A DNA stretch of 49,273 nucleotides from Verrucomicrobiia bacterium (GCA_025451535.1 JANWKE010000173.1:1-49273), one strand, 5' to 3'. Shown: positions 8,797-16,825, numbered from the stretch's first letter. Notes: a model not told the origin generated them from the letters alone. Made by a program: numbers and translations.

Positions 8797-9219
8797 ATGC
8801 CGTTGCAACCAGAAAGAGTAAAATTTCGCAAGATGCACCGCGGCAGCCGTGCCGGGCTGGCGTCCCGCGGCAATGCGGTGGCTTTTGGTGAATACGGATT
8901 GATGGCGCTCGAACGTTGCTGGATGGATTCCAAGCAGCTGGAAGCAGCCCGCGTCGCGATTGCCCGCAACATGAAGCGACGCGGCAAGATGTGGCTTCGC
9001 GTCTTCCCGCAGAAGTCGTTTACGAAAAAGCCGCTCGAAACCCGCATGGGCAAGGGCAAAGCGCCTTTGGAAGGCTGGGTGGCGGTCATCCGCCCGGCGA
9101 ACGTGCTGTTTGAAGTGGATGGCATTACGGAAGTGGAGGCGCGCGAGTCGTTGCGGCTGGCGGCGACGAAACTGCCCATCAAAACGAAATTTATCGCCCG
9201 GCACCGGCGGGCAATTTAA
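8797..9219 (+). CDS. rplP: 50S ribosomal protein L16
   Basis: L16 helps shape the tRNA A and P sites of the 50S subunit. The 140-residue product begins MPLQPERVKFRKMHRGSR and shows the family features AFGEYGLMALE, RVFPQKSFTKKPLETRMGKGKG-like wording (here MGKGKAP) and GWVAVIRPANVLFEVDG. Length is normal. The 36-base spacer before it contains ATTTAACC and ends GACGAACCT before the ATG, matching the repeat-type leaders of rplC and rplW. Confidence 0.96.
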   Translation: MPLQPERVKFRKMHRGSRAGLASRGNAVAFGEYGLMALERCWMDSKQLEAARVAIARNMKRRGKMWLRVFPQKSFTKKPLETRMGKGKAPLEGWVAVIRPANVLFEVDGITEVEARESLRLAATKLPIKTKFIARHRRAI

Positions 9220-9225
9220 GCGGCT

Positions 9226-9426
9226 ATGAAATTTTCTGAAATCAAGGACATGACCCTGGTGGAATTGGCGGCCAAGAGCCGCGATCTGCACCATGAAATG
9301 TTCAATCTGCGGTTGCAGCAGGCGAGTGCGCAACTGGAAAAACCGGCGCGGCTGCGCGTATTGCGCAAAGACATCGCGCGTTTGGAAACGCGCATCTCGC
9401 AACTGCGCAACCAGGCGGCTAATTGA
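9226..9426 (+). CDS. rpmC: 50S ribosomal protein L29
   Basis: L29 is a two-helix protein at the exit tunnel rim. The 66-residue product has the family layout: MKFSEIKDMTLVEL, then a long helix with HHEMFNLRLQQASAQLEKPARL and a C-terminal helix IARLETRISQL. It starts six bases after rplP and ends six bases before rpsQ. Length is normal. Confidence 0.95.
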   Translation: MKFSEIKDMTLVELAAKSRDLHHEMFNLRLQQASAQLEKPARLRVLRKDIARLETRISQLRNQAAN

Positions 9427-9431
9427 ATTGT

Positions 9432-9737
9432 ATGGCTGAAACAGCAAACCCAACGGCAACGGCACGCGGGCATCGCAAACAACGCGAAGGCGAAGTCATC
9501 TCCAACAAGATGGCCAAGACCATCGTGGTGCGCGTCCAGCGTCGGTTCCCGCATCCGCGGTTCCGCAAGGTCGTGACCGCTTACAAGAAATTTTACGCCC
9601 ACGATGAAAAGGGTGAAGCGAAGCCGGGCGACCGCGTGCGGATTGAGGAAACGCGGCCGTTGTCGAAAACCAAGCGCTGGCGGCTCATTGCCGTTGTAGT
9701 GCGGAACGAGGCCGAAACGCCCGTGGCTGCAGCCTGA
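9432..9737 (+). CDS. rpsQ: 30S ribosomal protein S17
   Basis: S17 is an OB-fold protein that binds 16S rRNA early in 30S assembly. The 101-residue product has GEVISNKMAKTIVVRVQR, then YKKFYAHDE, PGDRVRIEETRPLSKTKRWRL. It carries a short N-terminal extension (MAETANPTATARGHRK) and an Ala-rich end. I start at ATG 9432; a TTG start at 9423 would add MNC and overlap rpmC, which is less likely. Confidence 0.95.
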   Translation: MAETANPTATARGHRKQREGEVISNKMAKTIVVRVQRRFPHPRFRKVVTAYKKFYAHDEKGEAKPGDRVRIEETRPLSKTKRWRLIAVVVRNEAETPVAAA

Positions 9738-9746
9738 GCGGACTTT

Positions 9747-10112
9747 ATGTTGCAAATTCGTTCCCATTTGGATGTGGCTGACAACACCGGTGCCAAGGTT
9801 GCCTGGGCCATCGGCGTGTTGGGTCGCAATCAGCGATATGCCCGCGTCGGCGATGTCATTAAAGTGCACATCAAGGACGCCGCACCGGACGGGCAGGTGA
9901 AGAAGGGCGAAGTCCATAATGCCGTGATCGTTCGCACCCGGCAGCCGATCCGCCGCAGCGACGGTTCGTATCTGCGCTTCGACAGCAACGCGGTGGTTAT
10001 CATTGACCCGGAGCTGAACCCGAAGGGCACGCGCATTTTCGGGCCGGTGGCGCGCGAGTTGCGTGAGAAAAAGTTCATGAAAATTATTTCGCTCGCGCCC
10101 GAGGTGATTTGA
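9747..10112 (+). CDS. rplN: 50S ribosomal protein L14
   Basis: L14 sits at the subunit interface near helix 14 of 16S rRNA. The 121-residue product begins [17 protein letters not shown] and has the signature [15 protein letters not shown] with [19 protein letters not shown] and [30 protein letters not shown]. Normal length. The frame starts nine bases after rpsQ. Identification is beyond doubt. Confidence 0.97.
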   Translation: MLQIRSHLDVADNTGAKVAWAIGVLGRNQRYARVGDVIKVHIKDAAPDGQVKKGEVHNAVIVRTRQPIRRSDGSYLRFDSNAVVIIDPELNPKGTRIFGPVARELREKKFMKIISLAPEVI

Positions 10113-10116
10113 AGCT

Positions 10117-10395
10117 ATGTCAAAATCTCATGTTAAAAAAGGCGATGAAGTGGTCGTGCTGGCCGGTGCCGAGAAGGGCAAGCGCGGCAAAATCATTGCC
10201 GTCAGCCCGAAAAAAAACCGGGCGATTGTTGAAGGCCTGAAGATGATCAAGCGGCACACGCGCAAGAGCCAGGACCATCCGCAGGGCGCGATTGTCGAGC
10301 GGGAAGGCACGATTCACCTTTCGAATTTGATGAAGGTTGACCGGTTCGACGCGCGGACGGCCAAACATGGAAAGGCGGAGCCGGCCCCGGCCTGA
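10117..10395 (+). CDS. rplX: 50S ribosomal protein L24
   Basis: L24 is a primary assembly initiator of the 50S subunit. The 92-residue product has the KOW motif GDEVVVLAGAEKGKRGKII, then VEGLKMIKRHTRKSQDHPQGAIVEREGTIHLSN. It is slightly shorter than E. coli L24 (104), mainly at the C-terminus, which ends in HGKAEPAPA. It starts four bases after rplN. A hairpin occupies the spacer to rplE. Confidence 0.95.
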   Translation: MSKSHVKKGDEVVVLAGAEKGKRGKIIAVSPKKNRAIVEGLKMIKRHTRKSQDHPQGAIVEREGTIHLSNLMKVDRFDARTAKHGKAEPAPA

Positions 10396-10421
10396 GGTTG
10401 CAATTCAAATGTAGAATGAAG

Positions 10422-10439
10422 TTACGGCAAAACCCGTGA
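10422..10439 (+). promoter_or_regulatory. Leader hairpin directly upstream of rplE
   Basis: TTACGG (10422-10427) pairs with CCGTGA (10434-10439) around CAAAAC; one pair is T·G. The rplE ATG begins seven bases later and no Shine-Dalgarno motif is present. A near-identical hairpin precedes rplR at 12226-12243. It could affect initiation of L5 synthesis; this is inference. Confidence 0.4.
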
Positions 10440-10446
10440 CCAAAAA

Positions 10447-10989
10447 ATGAAAGCCAGACTTTACAACAAATACGTGAGCGACGTGGTGCCGGCCCTGAAG
10501 GAAAAGCATAAATTCGCCAACGTCCACCAGATTCCACGGATGATGAAGATCGTGGTCAACATGGGCGTGAGCGCGTCGTTGGAGAAAAACGCCATTGAAG
10601 ACGCGGCGAAAGACCTGGCGCAGATCACCGGCCGCAAACCGGTCATCAGCAAGTCGCGCCACAGCATTGCGAATTTCAAACTGCGCGAAGGACAGCCCAT
10701 CGGCTGCCGGGTAACGTTGCGCCGCGATGCGATGTACGAATTTTTCGACCGGCTGGTGGCGACGGCGCTGCCGCGCATTCGCGACTTTCGTGGATTGTCG
10801 CCGCGCAAATTTGACGGCCGGGGCAATTATACGTTCGGCGTCGCGGACCAGACGATTTTCCCGGAGATTGAACTGGACAAAATCAAACGCCAGCAGGGCA
10901 TGGACATCACGATTGTGACCAGCGCCCGGAATGATGTCACGGCGCTGGATTTATTGAAACTGATGGGCTTTCCGCTCGCCGAAAAATAG
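10447..10989 (+). CDS. rplE: 50S ribosomal protein L5
   Basis: L5 belongs to the central protuberance and binds 5S rRNA. The 180-residue product has MKARLYNKYVSDVVPAL, the region VHQIPRMMKIVVNMGVS, then GRKPVISKSRHSIANFKLREG-type text, RDFRGLSPRKFDGRGNYTFGV and DITIVTSARND. Length is normal. ATG 10447 is preceded by a run of A residues instead of a Shine-Dalgarno motif. Confidence 0.96.
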   Translation: MKARLYNKYVSDVVPALKEKHKFANVHQIPRMMKIVVNMGVSASLEKNAIEDAAKDLAQITGRKPVISKSRHSIANFKLREGQPIGCRVTLRRDAMYEFFDRLVATALPRIRDFRGLSPRKFDGRGNYTFGVADQTIFPEIELDKIKRQQGMDITIVTSARNDVTALDLLKLMGFPLAEK

Positions 10990-10998
10990 AAAACGATT

Positions 10999-11268
10999 AT
11001 GGCCAAGAAAGCATGGTTTGAACGCAACAAGCGCAAAGCCGGGACGGTGAAAAAATACGCCGCGATTCGCGCGGAATTGAAGGCGAAGCGCGATTACGCC
11101 GGCCTCGCCAAGCTGCCGCGCGATGCCAGTCCGACCCGGCTGGTGAATCGCTGTTCGTACAGCGGCCGCCGCCACGGTTATCTCCGCAAGTTTGGCGTTT
11201 CCCGCCTCACGTTCCGAGAGGCCGCGCTGAACGGTTTGATTCCGGGCGTTGTGAAGGCCAGTTGGTGA
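10999..11268 (+). CDS. rpsN: 30S ribosomal protein S14, zinc-free form
   Basis: S14 is a late-assembling protein of the 30S head. The 89-residue product has the long form of the family without paired CxxC motifs, so it should not bind zinc. Family segments are [36 protein letters not shown]-type text and [25 protein letters not shown]. It begins nine bases after rplE. The upstream bases are AT-rich without a Shine-Dalgarno motif. Confidence 0.96.
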   Translation: MAKKAWFERNKRKAGTVKKYAAIRAELKAKRDYAGLAKLPRDASPTRLVNRCSYSGRRHGYLRKFGVSRLTFREAALNGLIPGVVKASW

Positions 11269-11286
11269 TTAAGAATAAGATTTGAT

Positions 11287-11673
11287 ATGACTGATCCCAT
11301 TTCCGACATGTTGACTCGCATCCGCAACGCCGGGCGCGCGCTGCGGCCGACGGTGGCCATGCCGCACTCCCGCCTGAAGGAAAGCATTGCCGCGATTCTG
11401 AAAAAGCAAGGCTATGTTGCGGAGGTGGTTGTTGAGGGAAAGGTGCCCAAGACCATCAACATCAAATTGAAGTATCAAGGCAAGAAAACGGTGATTGAAG
11501 GCTTGCGCCGCATCAGCCGGCCGGGGCTCCGCCATTACGTCGGGGCAACGAAAATCCCCCGCGTGCGCGGAGGCCTGGGTGTGGCGGTGATTTCGACGCC
11601 GGAAGGCGTGATGACCGATGTGCAGGCCCGCAAGAAAAACCTGGGCGGCGAATTGCTTTGTTACATCTGGTAG
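11287..11673 (+). CDS. rpsH: 30S ribosomal protein S8
   Basis: S8 binds the central domain of 16S rRNA and represses the spc operon in E. coli. The 128-residue product starts MTDPISDMLTRIRNAG and ends with the RNA-binding signature GLGVAVISTPEGVMTD and GGELLCYIW. Length is normal. ATG 11287 lies in an AT-rich leader with no Shine-Dalgarno motif. No S8-binding mimic was identified near rplE by eye. Confidence 0.96.
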   Translation: MTDPISDMLTRIRNAGRALRPTVAMPHSRLKESIAAILKKQGYVAEVVVEGKVPKTINIKLKYQGKKTVIEGLRRISRPGLRHYVGATKIPRVRGGLGVAVISTPEGVMTDVQARKKNLGGELLCYIW

Positions 11674-11680
11674 AAATTTT

Positions 11681-12217
11681 ATGTCGCGAATAGGAAAACA
11701 GCCGATTGTCATACCTCCCAAGGTCAAGGTGGAGGTCAAAGGGCAGAAGGTTCTGGTCGAAGGCCCAAAGGGGAAACTCGACTGGGAATTGCCGCGCCGC
11801 ACGAGTCTTAAGGTTGAGGACGGCAAAATCGTCGTGAGCCGTGATGGCGAAGACGCACAGGCAAAGGCATTGCACGGCCTCAGTCGTGCGCTCGTCAACA
11901 ACATGGTCAAAGGCGTGGCGGAAGGCTTCGTCAAGAAACTCGAAATTCAGGGCGTCGGTTTCAAGGCCGCGGTGCAGGGCAAGAATGTCAACCTCAACCT
12001 CGGCTATTCGCATCCGATTAATTACGCAATTCCCGACCAGATCAAGGTGACGGTCGAGGAAAACACAAAGCTGACGATTGAAGGCCCGGACCGGCGCGTC
12101 GTTGGCCAGGTCGCCGCTGAAATCCGCGGTTTCTATCCACCTGAACCATACAAAGGCAAGGGTGTGCGTTATGTGGGCGAGCATGTCCAGCGCAAGGAAG
12201 GCAAGACGGTCCAGTAA
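11681..12217 (+). CDS. rplF: 50S ribosomal protein L6
   Basis: L6 lies near the factor-binding site of the 50S subunit. The product from ATG 11681 has 178 residues. It starts MSRIGKQPIVIPPKVKVEV and has GPKGKLDWELPR, then SRALVNNMVKGVAEGFVKKLEIQGVG, GYSHPINYAIP and the C-terminal GQVAAEIRGFYPPEPYKGKGVRY. An upstream in-frame start inside rpsH would add non-homologous residues and is rejected. Length is normal. Confidence 0.96.
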   Translation: MSRIGKQPIVIPPKVKVEVKGQKVLVEGPKGKLDWELPRRTSLKVEDGKIVVSRDGEDAQAKALHGLSRALVNNMVKGVAEGFVKKLEIQGVGFKAAVQGKNVNLNLGYSHPINYAIPDQIKVTVEENTKLTIEGPDRRVVGQVAAEIRGFYPPEPYKGKGVRYVGEHVQRKEGKTVQ

Positions 12218-12225
12218 AATTTGAT

Positions 12226-12243
12226 TCACGGCCAAATCCGTGA
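12226..12243 (+). promoter_or_regulatory. Leader hairpin directly upstream of rplR
   Basis: TCACGG (12226-12231) pairs perfectly with CCGTGA (12238-12243) around CCAAAT. The rplR ATG is nine bases downstream. Stem sequence and distance resemble the hairpin before rplE. The role is unknown; it may modulate initiation, or the stem may be a small recurring repeat. Confidence 0.42.
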
Positions 12244-12252
12244 TGCATTGAA

Positions 12253-12669
12253 ATGAGAACGGAAAAGAAACAACAATTGGCGCAATTCCGCCACTGGCGG
12301 GTGCGGAGCAAGGTGTGCGGCACCAGGGAACGTCCACGGATGAGTGTTTGTTTCACCGGCAGAAACATTCACGTTCAGTTCATTGACGATAACGCCGGGG
12401 TGACGCTGGCAGCCGTTTCGACCACCAGCAAGACGGTACCGGACCGCGACAAACTGGCCGCCAACGTGGCCAGCGCCAAAGTTGTCGGCAAGCTGGCGGC
12501 GGAAACCGCGCTGGCGAAGGGAATCAAAACGGTCGTTTTCGATCGCGGCGGCGCGCGTTATCACCGCAGCGAGAGCAAGGGCAAAGGCAAGGACAGCAAG
12601 CCGGTGCTGGTGTTCGGCAAGCTGGCGACCCTGGCCGATGCGGCCCGCGCGGCGGGATTGAAATTTTAA
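12253..12669 (+). CDS. rplR: 50S ribosomal protein L18
   Basis: L18 binds 5S rRNA with L5. The 138-residue product shows the family layout RHWRVRSKVCGTRERPRMSV, then NIHVQFIDDNAGVTLAAVSTTS and AKVVGKLAAETALAKGIKTVVFDRGGARYH. The C-terminal end is about 15 residues longer than usual (LATLADAARAAGLKF with a preceding insertion KGKGKDSKPVLVFG). ATG 12253 follows a leader hairpin and lacks a Shine-Dalgarno motif. Confidence 0.94.
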   Translation: MRTEKKQQLAQFRHWRVRSKVCGTRERPRMSVCFTGRNIHVQFIDDNAGVTLAAVSTTSKTVPDRDKLAANVASAKVVGKLAAETALAKGIKTVVFDRGGARYHRSESKGKGKDSKPVLVFGKLATLADAARAAGLKF

Positions 12670-12688
12670 CCTGTAACAATAAATTACC

Positions 12689-13312
12689 GTGGCTGAAATC
12701 ATTAAAACCGAAACTGAAGAACAACGCGGCCTGCGCGGCCGGGGCCGCCGCGCCAAGCCGGCCGCCGAAGCGTCTGAACATGGGTTCGAAGGCGGCGCTG
12801 CGGAAGAGTTGGTGGAAAAGGTTGTTTATATCAACCGCTCCGCAAAAGTGGTCAAAGGCGGACGCCGCTTCAACTTCAGCGCGCTCGTGGTGGTGGGGGA
12901 CAAAAGGGGGCGCGTCGGGGTTGCGCTCGGCAAAGCCGGCGAAGTGGCGGATGCCATTCGTCGCGGCGGCGAATTGGCCCGCAATCAGATGGTCTCCGTT
13001 TCCCTCAAGGACGCGACGATTCCGCATGAAGTTTTTTCCGAGTTTGATGGCGCGAGAATCCTGTTGCGGCCGGCGTCGCCGGGAACCGGGATCATTGCCG
13101 GCAAGACGGTGCGGGCAGTTTTGGAATCCGCCGGGGTGAAGGATATTTTGAGCAAATCGCTCGGGTCGAAAAACGCGGCGAATGTGGTAAAAGCGACGGT
13201 GAAGGCCTTGTTGAGCCTGCGATTGCGCGAAGACATTTACAGAGGGCGCGGGTTGGAAATTAAGAAAGTTGAGCCGCCAAAAGCTCCTGAAGCGAATCCG
13301 GCTGCTGTTTGA
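12689..13312 (+). CDS. rpsE: 30S ribosomal protein S5
   Basis: S5 acts in translational accuracy near the mRNA entrance. The 207-residue product has an N-terminal extension of about 40 residues (acidic then Arg-rich, [19 protein letters not shown]) before the conserved [23 protein letters not shown]. It continues with [21 protein letters not shown] and [27 protein letters not shown]. The start is GTG 12689. rpmD, the usual next gene, is absent; a 104-base repeat-bearing spacer leads to rplO. Confidence 0.95.
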   Translation: MAEIIKTETEEQRGLRGRGRRAKPAAEASEHGFEGGAAEELVEKVVYINRSAKVVKGGRRFNFSALVVVGDKRGRVGVALGKAGEVADAIRRGGELARNQMVSVSLKDATIPHEVFSEFDGARILLRPASPGTGIIAGKTVRAVLESAGVKDILSKSLGSKNAANVVKATVKALLSLRLREDIYRGRGLEIKKVEPPKAPEANPAAV

Positions 13313-13332
13313 TGAACCTGATTTTACCAATG

Positions 13333-13409
13333 GTTAGTAGTCAGTGGTCAGTAGCATCCCGCTATGGACGCCAGCTGTTAACTACTGACTGCTGACCGCT
13401 GACTACTCA
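13333..13409 (+). repeat. Inverted heptamer array between rpsE and rplO
   Basis: The right arm consists of CTACTGA, CTGCTGA, CCGCTGA, CTACTCA in strict 7-base register (13382-13409). The left arm (13333-13354) is the reverse complement type: read backwards it gives CTACTGA, CCACTGA, CTACTAA. A 27-base loop separates them. The array occupies the place where rpmD (L30) would normally stand. Confidence 0.8.
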
Positions 13410-13416
13410 CGATTTT

Positions 13417-13890
13417 ATGCGATTACATGATTTAAAACCCCGTCCGGGCGCGAAACACCGGCGCAAGCGGCTCGGCCAGGGCGAGTCCAGTGGCCATGGC
13501 AAAACCAGCGGGCGCGGCGGCAAAGGCCAGACGGCACGCTCGGGCAGTTCCATCCGTATCGGTTTCGAAGGTGGTCAGATGCCGCTCATCCGGCGCATCC
13601 CCAAGCGCGGGTTCAACAACGTGCGCTTTGCCAAACAATTCGTCGCGGTGAACGTCGGCGAACTGGACCAATTTGACGACGGCGCGCGCGTGGATGAAAC
13701 GGCCTTGCGTGCCATCGGCCTGGCCAACGGTCGCGCGAGCGGAGTCAAGATCCTGGGCGACGGCGAATTGACCAAAAAACTCACGGTGAGTGCGCACGCA
13801 TTCAGCGTTTCGGCGAAGGCCAAGATTGAGGCCAAAGGTGGCACCTGCGAAATCACCGGCCGCAAAGCCGCCGAGCCTGCGAAAGCCTGA
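13417..13890 (+). CDS. rplO: 50S ribosomal protein L15
   Basis: L15 is a 50S protein whose long N-terminal arm penetrates 23S rRNA. The 157-residue product begins MRLHDLKPRPGAKHRRKRLGQG and has the Gly-rich SSGHGKTSGRGGKGQTARSG, FEGGQMPLIRRIPKRGFNN and a C-terminal domain with VKILGDGELTKKLTVSAHAFS. Normal length. secY follows after 13 bases. Confidence 0.96.
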   Translation: MRLHDLKPRPGAKHRRKRLGQGESSGHGKTSGRGGKGQTARSGSSIRIGFEGGQMPLIRRIPKRGFNNVRFAKQFVAVNVGELDQFDDGARVDETALRAIGLANGRASGVKILGDGELTKKLTVSAHAFSVSAKAKIEAKGGTCEITGRKAAEPAKA

Positions 13891-13903
13891 GCGGGACTGA
13901 GCC

Positions 13904-15301
13904 ATGTTCCGTAACATCTTCAACACATTTGCCAACTGCTTCAAAATTCCGGAGCTGAAGTCCCGAATTTTGTTCACGATGGCATTGTTGGGGGTTTGCC
14001 GTTTGACGGCCTACATTGTTATTCCGGGCCTGGACGGGACGGCGCTCTCCAACTTTTTCAAGGAAAATGAACAGAGTAATGGCGGATTGCTCGGCATGTA
14101 CAACATGTTTGCCGGCGGTGCCTATGGGAATTGCGCCATTGGGGCGCTGGGGATCATGCCGTACATCAGCGCCACGATTATCATTCAATTGCTTACAGCC
14201 GTCTGGCCGAAGCTCAGCAAGCTGGCGCGCGAAGAGGGCGGCCGCGCCCAAATCATCAAGTACGGTCGTTATCTGACGGTGTTGATTTGCCTGGGGCAGG
14301 GTTTGTATTTTGCCAATGGCTGGCAACATCCCCAAACCATTTTCCATGGATTCCAGGGCCAACTCGTCCTGATTGGCAACCCCATCTGGTATCTCATTCA
14401 AACCACGCTCATCATGACAACCGGCACGATGCTGCTCATGTGGCTGGGCGAACAAATCACCGACCGCGGCGTGGGCAATGGTGTTTCATTGGTCATTACC
14501 ATCGGCATTGTGGCCCGGTTGCCGCGCGCCGGCACGGCGTTGATGGACATGTTTCATCCCGCTGGCGGGATTGAATCGAGTTATCATCTGATGGGCACGG
14601 GGGTGATGCTGGTGCTGTTGCTGGCCATGGTGATTGGCGGTGTCATTGCCATTACCCAGGCGCAACGGAAAATTCCGGTCCAGTACGCGCAGCGCGCCGT
14701 GGGGCGCAAGCTGTATTCCGGCGGCACCTCGTTCATGCCGTTACGGGTAAATTACTCGGGCGTGATGCCGATTATTTTTGCCCAATCCATCCTGATGTTT
14801 CCCGGGCCGGCGTGTGAATGGCTGGCAGATGTGGCTTTTAAGAATGTTCCGTTTTTGCACGATTTCTTTTTGAAAATAGTCATGCTGCTCGGTTATGGGT
14901 CCGGCACGTACCTGACGGTTTACGGTCTGATGATTCTGTTCTTCTCGTATTTCTGGGTGGCCACGCAGTTCAATGAATTGCAAATCGCCGACGATTTGAA
15001 GAAAAACGGCGGCTATATTCCCGGAGTGCGTCCGGGGCAGGGGACCAGCGACTATCTCCACAAGGCCATGAGCCGGATCACTCTGGCCGGTGCGATTTTC
15101 CTCACCGTCATCGCGGTCATCCCCATCCTGATGCGCAACGCCATGAATATTCCCTACGATGTCTCCCAGTTCTTTGGCGGCACAAGCATTTTAATCACCG
15201 TCGGTGTCTTGCTGGACACCATGCGACAGGTTGAATCGCATTTGATGATGCGCCATTATGACGGTTTTTTAAGGAAGGGCCGCTTGCGCGGGCGGTTCTA
15301 A
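13904..15301 (+). CDS. secY: Protein translocase subunit SecY
   Basis: SecY is the channel of the Sec translocon in the cytoplasmic membrane. The 465-residue product has ten hydrophobic segments and family motifs: ELKSRILFTMALLGVCR in helix 1, ALGIMPYISATIIIQLL, ITDRGVGNGVSLVITIGI, the cytosolic loop ending QAQRKIPVQYAQR, and GTSILITVGVLLDTMRQVESHLMMRHYDGF near the C-terminus. Length is slightly above E. coli (443). map starts three bases after its stop. adk, which often follows secY, is missing. Confidence 0.97.
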   Translation: MFRNIFNTFANCFKIPELKSRILFTMALLGVCRLTAYIVIPGLDGTALSNFFKENEQSNGGLLGMYNMFAGGAYGNCAIGALGIMPYISATIIIQLLTAVWPKLSKLAREEGGRAQIIKYGRYLTVLICLGQGLYFANGWQHPQTIFHGFQGQLVLIGNPIWYLIQTTLIMTTGTMLLMWLGEQITDRGVGNGVSLVITIGIVARLPRAGTALMDMFHPAGGIESSYHLMGTGVMLVLLLAMVIGGVIAITQAQRKIPVQYAQRAVGRKLYSGGTSFMPLRVNYSGVMPIIFAQSILMFPGPACEWLADVAFKNVPFLHDFFLKIVMLLGYGSGTYLTVYGLMILFFSYFWVATQFNELQIADDLKKNGGYIPGVRPGQGTSDYLHKAMSRITLAGAIFLTVIAVIPILMRNAMNIPYDVSQFFGGTSILITVGVLLDTMRQVESHLMMRHYDGFLRKGRLRGRF

Positions 15302-15303
15302 AG

Positions 15304-16080
15304 ATGATTATTTTGAAAAGTGAACGGGACCTGGACTCGATGCGGCCGGCCTGCGCGGTGGCGGGCACGGTGCTGGAGGAAATTGCCGCCTTCATCAAAC
15401 CCGGTCTCACGACGCGGCAGGTGGACGAATTTGCGGCCAAGCGCATCAAGCAACTTGGGGCAAAAAGCGCGTTTTTGGGTTATCGCAAATACCCATGCCA
15501 TACTTGCCTTTCCGTAAATGAAGAAGTGGTGCACGGACTGGCAGGTGACCGTGAATTGCACTTTGGCGACATTGTTAGCGTGGACGTGGGCGTGTTTCAC
15601 AAAGGATTTGTGGGTGACACGGCGCGTACGCTGGCGGTCGGCGGCTGCAGCGTCGCGGCGCAGCGTCTCATGGACGTGACGGAACATGCGCTCTACGAAG
15701 GCATTGCGGCGGCGGTTCCGGGCAATCGTGTGACGGATATTTCGCGCGCGATTCAGACTTACGTGGAAAGCAACGGTTTTAGCGTGGTCCGCGAATTTGT
15801 GGGGCACGGTGTCGGGCGTTCGATGCATGAGGAGCCGCAGGTGCCGAATTTTGTGGACCCCAAGAGCAATCAAAAGCTCCGGTCGGGCATGACCCTGGCC
15901 ATTGAACCGATGGTTAATGCCGGCCAGGCCGGCGTAAAAATTTTGAAAGACGGCTGGACAGTCGTTACGCAAGATGGTTTACTATCTGCTCATTTTGAGC
16001 ATACGGTCCTGATCGCTGAGGGTGAACCGGAGATTTTGACATGCCCGGAAACGAAGCCTTCCAGGTTGAAGGTTGGGTGA
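15304..16080 (+). CDS. map: Methionine aminopeptidase, type I
   Basis: This enzyme removes the initiator Met from nascent proteins. The 258-residue product has all five metal ligands in context: Asp in VSVDVGV, Asp in GDTARTL, His in EFVGHGVGRSMHEEPQVPN, Glu in LAIEPMVN and Glu in FEHTVLI. Length matches the short type Ia form. It starts immediately after secY, and its last 40 bases overlap the beginning of infA in another frame, which suggests translational coupling. Confidence 0.96.
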   Translation: MIILKSERDLDSMRPACAVAGTVLEEIAAFIKPGLTTRQVDEFAAKRIKQLGAKSAFLGYRKYPCHTCLSVNEEVVHGLAGDRELHFGDIVSVDVGVFHKGFVGDTARTLAVGGCSVAAQRLMDVTEHALYEGIAAAVPGNRVTDISRAIQTYVESNGFSVVREFVGHGVGRSMHEEPQVPNFVDPKSNQKLRSGMTLAIEPMVNAGQAGVKILKDGWTVVTQDGLLSAHFEHTVLIAEGEPEILTCPETKPSRLKVG

Positions 16081-16271
16081 GGGAAGCTCTGGCGAACGGA
16101 ACCTATCGCGTGGAGCTGGCCAATGGACACCGGTTGACGGCGTTCGTGGCGGGGCGGGTGAAACGGAATTTTGCCGGCCTGAAACCCGGAGACAAAGTGA
16201 AATTGCAATTGACGCCCTACGATTTGTCCGCGGGGCGGATTTTGGTTGAAACGAATACAACAGGAACATGA
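16041..16271 (+). CDS. infA: Translation initiation factor IF-1
   Basis: IF-1 occupies the ribosomal A site during initiation. The 76-residue product has the OB-fold family text [26 protein letters not shown], then [30 protein letters not shown]. The N-terminus MPGNEAF replaces the common MAKED. The gene overlaps the 3' end of map by 40 bases. No shorter start keeps the first beta-strand, so the overlap looks real. Its stop overlaps the rpmJ start as ATGA. Confidence 0.93.
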   Translation: MPGNEAFQVEGWVREALANGTYRVELANGHRLTAFVAGRVKRNFAGLKPGDKVKLQLTPYDLSAGRILVETNTTGT

Positions 16272-16381
16272 AAGTCCGTGCGTCAGTTAAAAAATTGTGC
16301 GAGCACTGCAAAATAGTGCGGCGTCGCGGTGTCATTCGTGTGATTTGCTCGAACAAACGGCACAAACAACGGCAAGGTTGA
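16268..16381 (+). CDS. rpmJ: 50S ribosomal protein L36, zinc-binding form
   Basis: L36 is the smallest 50S protein. The 37-residue product [20 protein letters not shown] and following residues keep the zinc set Cys11, Cys14, Cys27 and His32. It starts within the infA stop (ATGA overlap) and ends four bases before rpsM. The order infA-rpmJ-rpsM is the conserved one. Zinc-binding L36 next to zinc-free S14 and S4 is a mixed state. Confidence 0.95.
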   Translation: MKVRASVKKLCEHCKIVRRRGVIRVICSNKRHKQRQG

Positions 16382-16384
16382 TTT

Positions 16385-16780
16385 ATGGCACGCATCATTG
16401 GAGTGGAAGTTCCGCCGAACAAGCGCATCGACATCGCGTTGCGCTACATTTATGGCATCGGTCCGTCCAACTCGAAAGAGATTCTGGAACACGCCAATAT
16501 TGATCCGAGCATCCGCGCGAAGGATTTGACCGAACAACAGCTTTCTCAAATTGTCCATGCCATTCAGGAGGGCAGGTACGTCATAGAAGGCGACCTGCGC
16601 CGTGAAATTGGCATGAACCTCAAACGGCTGCAGGGCATCAAATGTTACCGCGGCGTCCGGCACATGCGCGGATTGCCGGTGCGCGGCCAGCGTACCCAGA
16701 CCAACGCCCGCACGCGCAAAGGGCCGCGCAAGACCGTCGGCGTGCAACGCAACCCGAACGCCAAGACCGGCATCCATTGA
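16385..16780 (+). CDS. rpsM: 30S ribosomal protein S13
   Basis: S13 lies in the 30S head and bridges to the 50S subunit. The 131-residue product has [21 protein letters not shown]-like text, [30 protein letters not shown], and the C-terminal [26 protein letters not shown] signature. Length is normal. It is followed by a spacer with 7-base repeats before rpsK. Confidence 0.96.
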   Translation: MARIIGVEVPPNKRIDIALRYIYGIGPSNSKEILEHANIDPSIRAKDLTEQQLSQIVHAIQEGRYVIEGDLRREIGMNLKRLQGIKCYRGVRHMRGLPVRGQRTQTNARTRKGPRKTVGVQRNPNAKTGIH

Positions 16781-16790
16781 TCAATTTTTT

Positions 16791-16818
16791 ATTTACGATT
16801 TAAGATTCACGAATTGAA
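16791..16818 (+). repeat. Tandem heptamers before rpsK
   Basis: ATTTACG, ATTTAAG, ATTCACG and AATTGAA follow each other in exact 7-base register at 16791-16818. Only one arm is present, without an inverted partner. The rpsK ATG is seven bases downstream and no Shine-Dalgarno motif exists. The units resemble the GATTTAC repeats at 34718-34779. Confidence 0.6.
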
Positions 16819-16825
16819 ACCTCAT

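Noticed and set aside
8062-9465. Antisense frame of 467 codons across rpsC, rplP and rpmC
   Set aside because: It covers several ribosomal genes on the other strand and has no start site or recognisable domain. It is a shadow of codon bias.
16041-16080. Programmed frameshift joining map and infA
   Set aside because: Both products are complete family members by themselves, and no slippery sequence is needed; a plain overlap explains the DNA.
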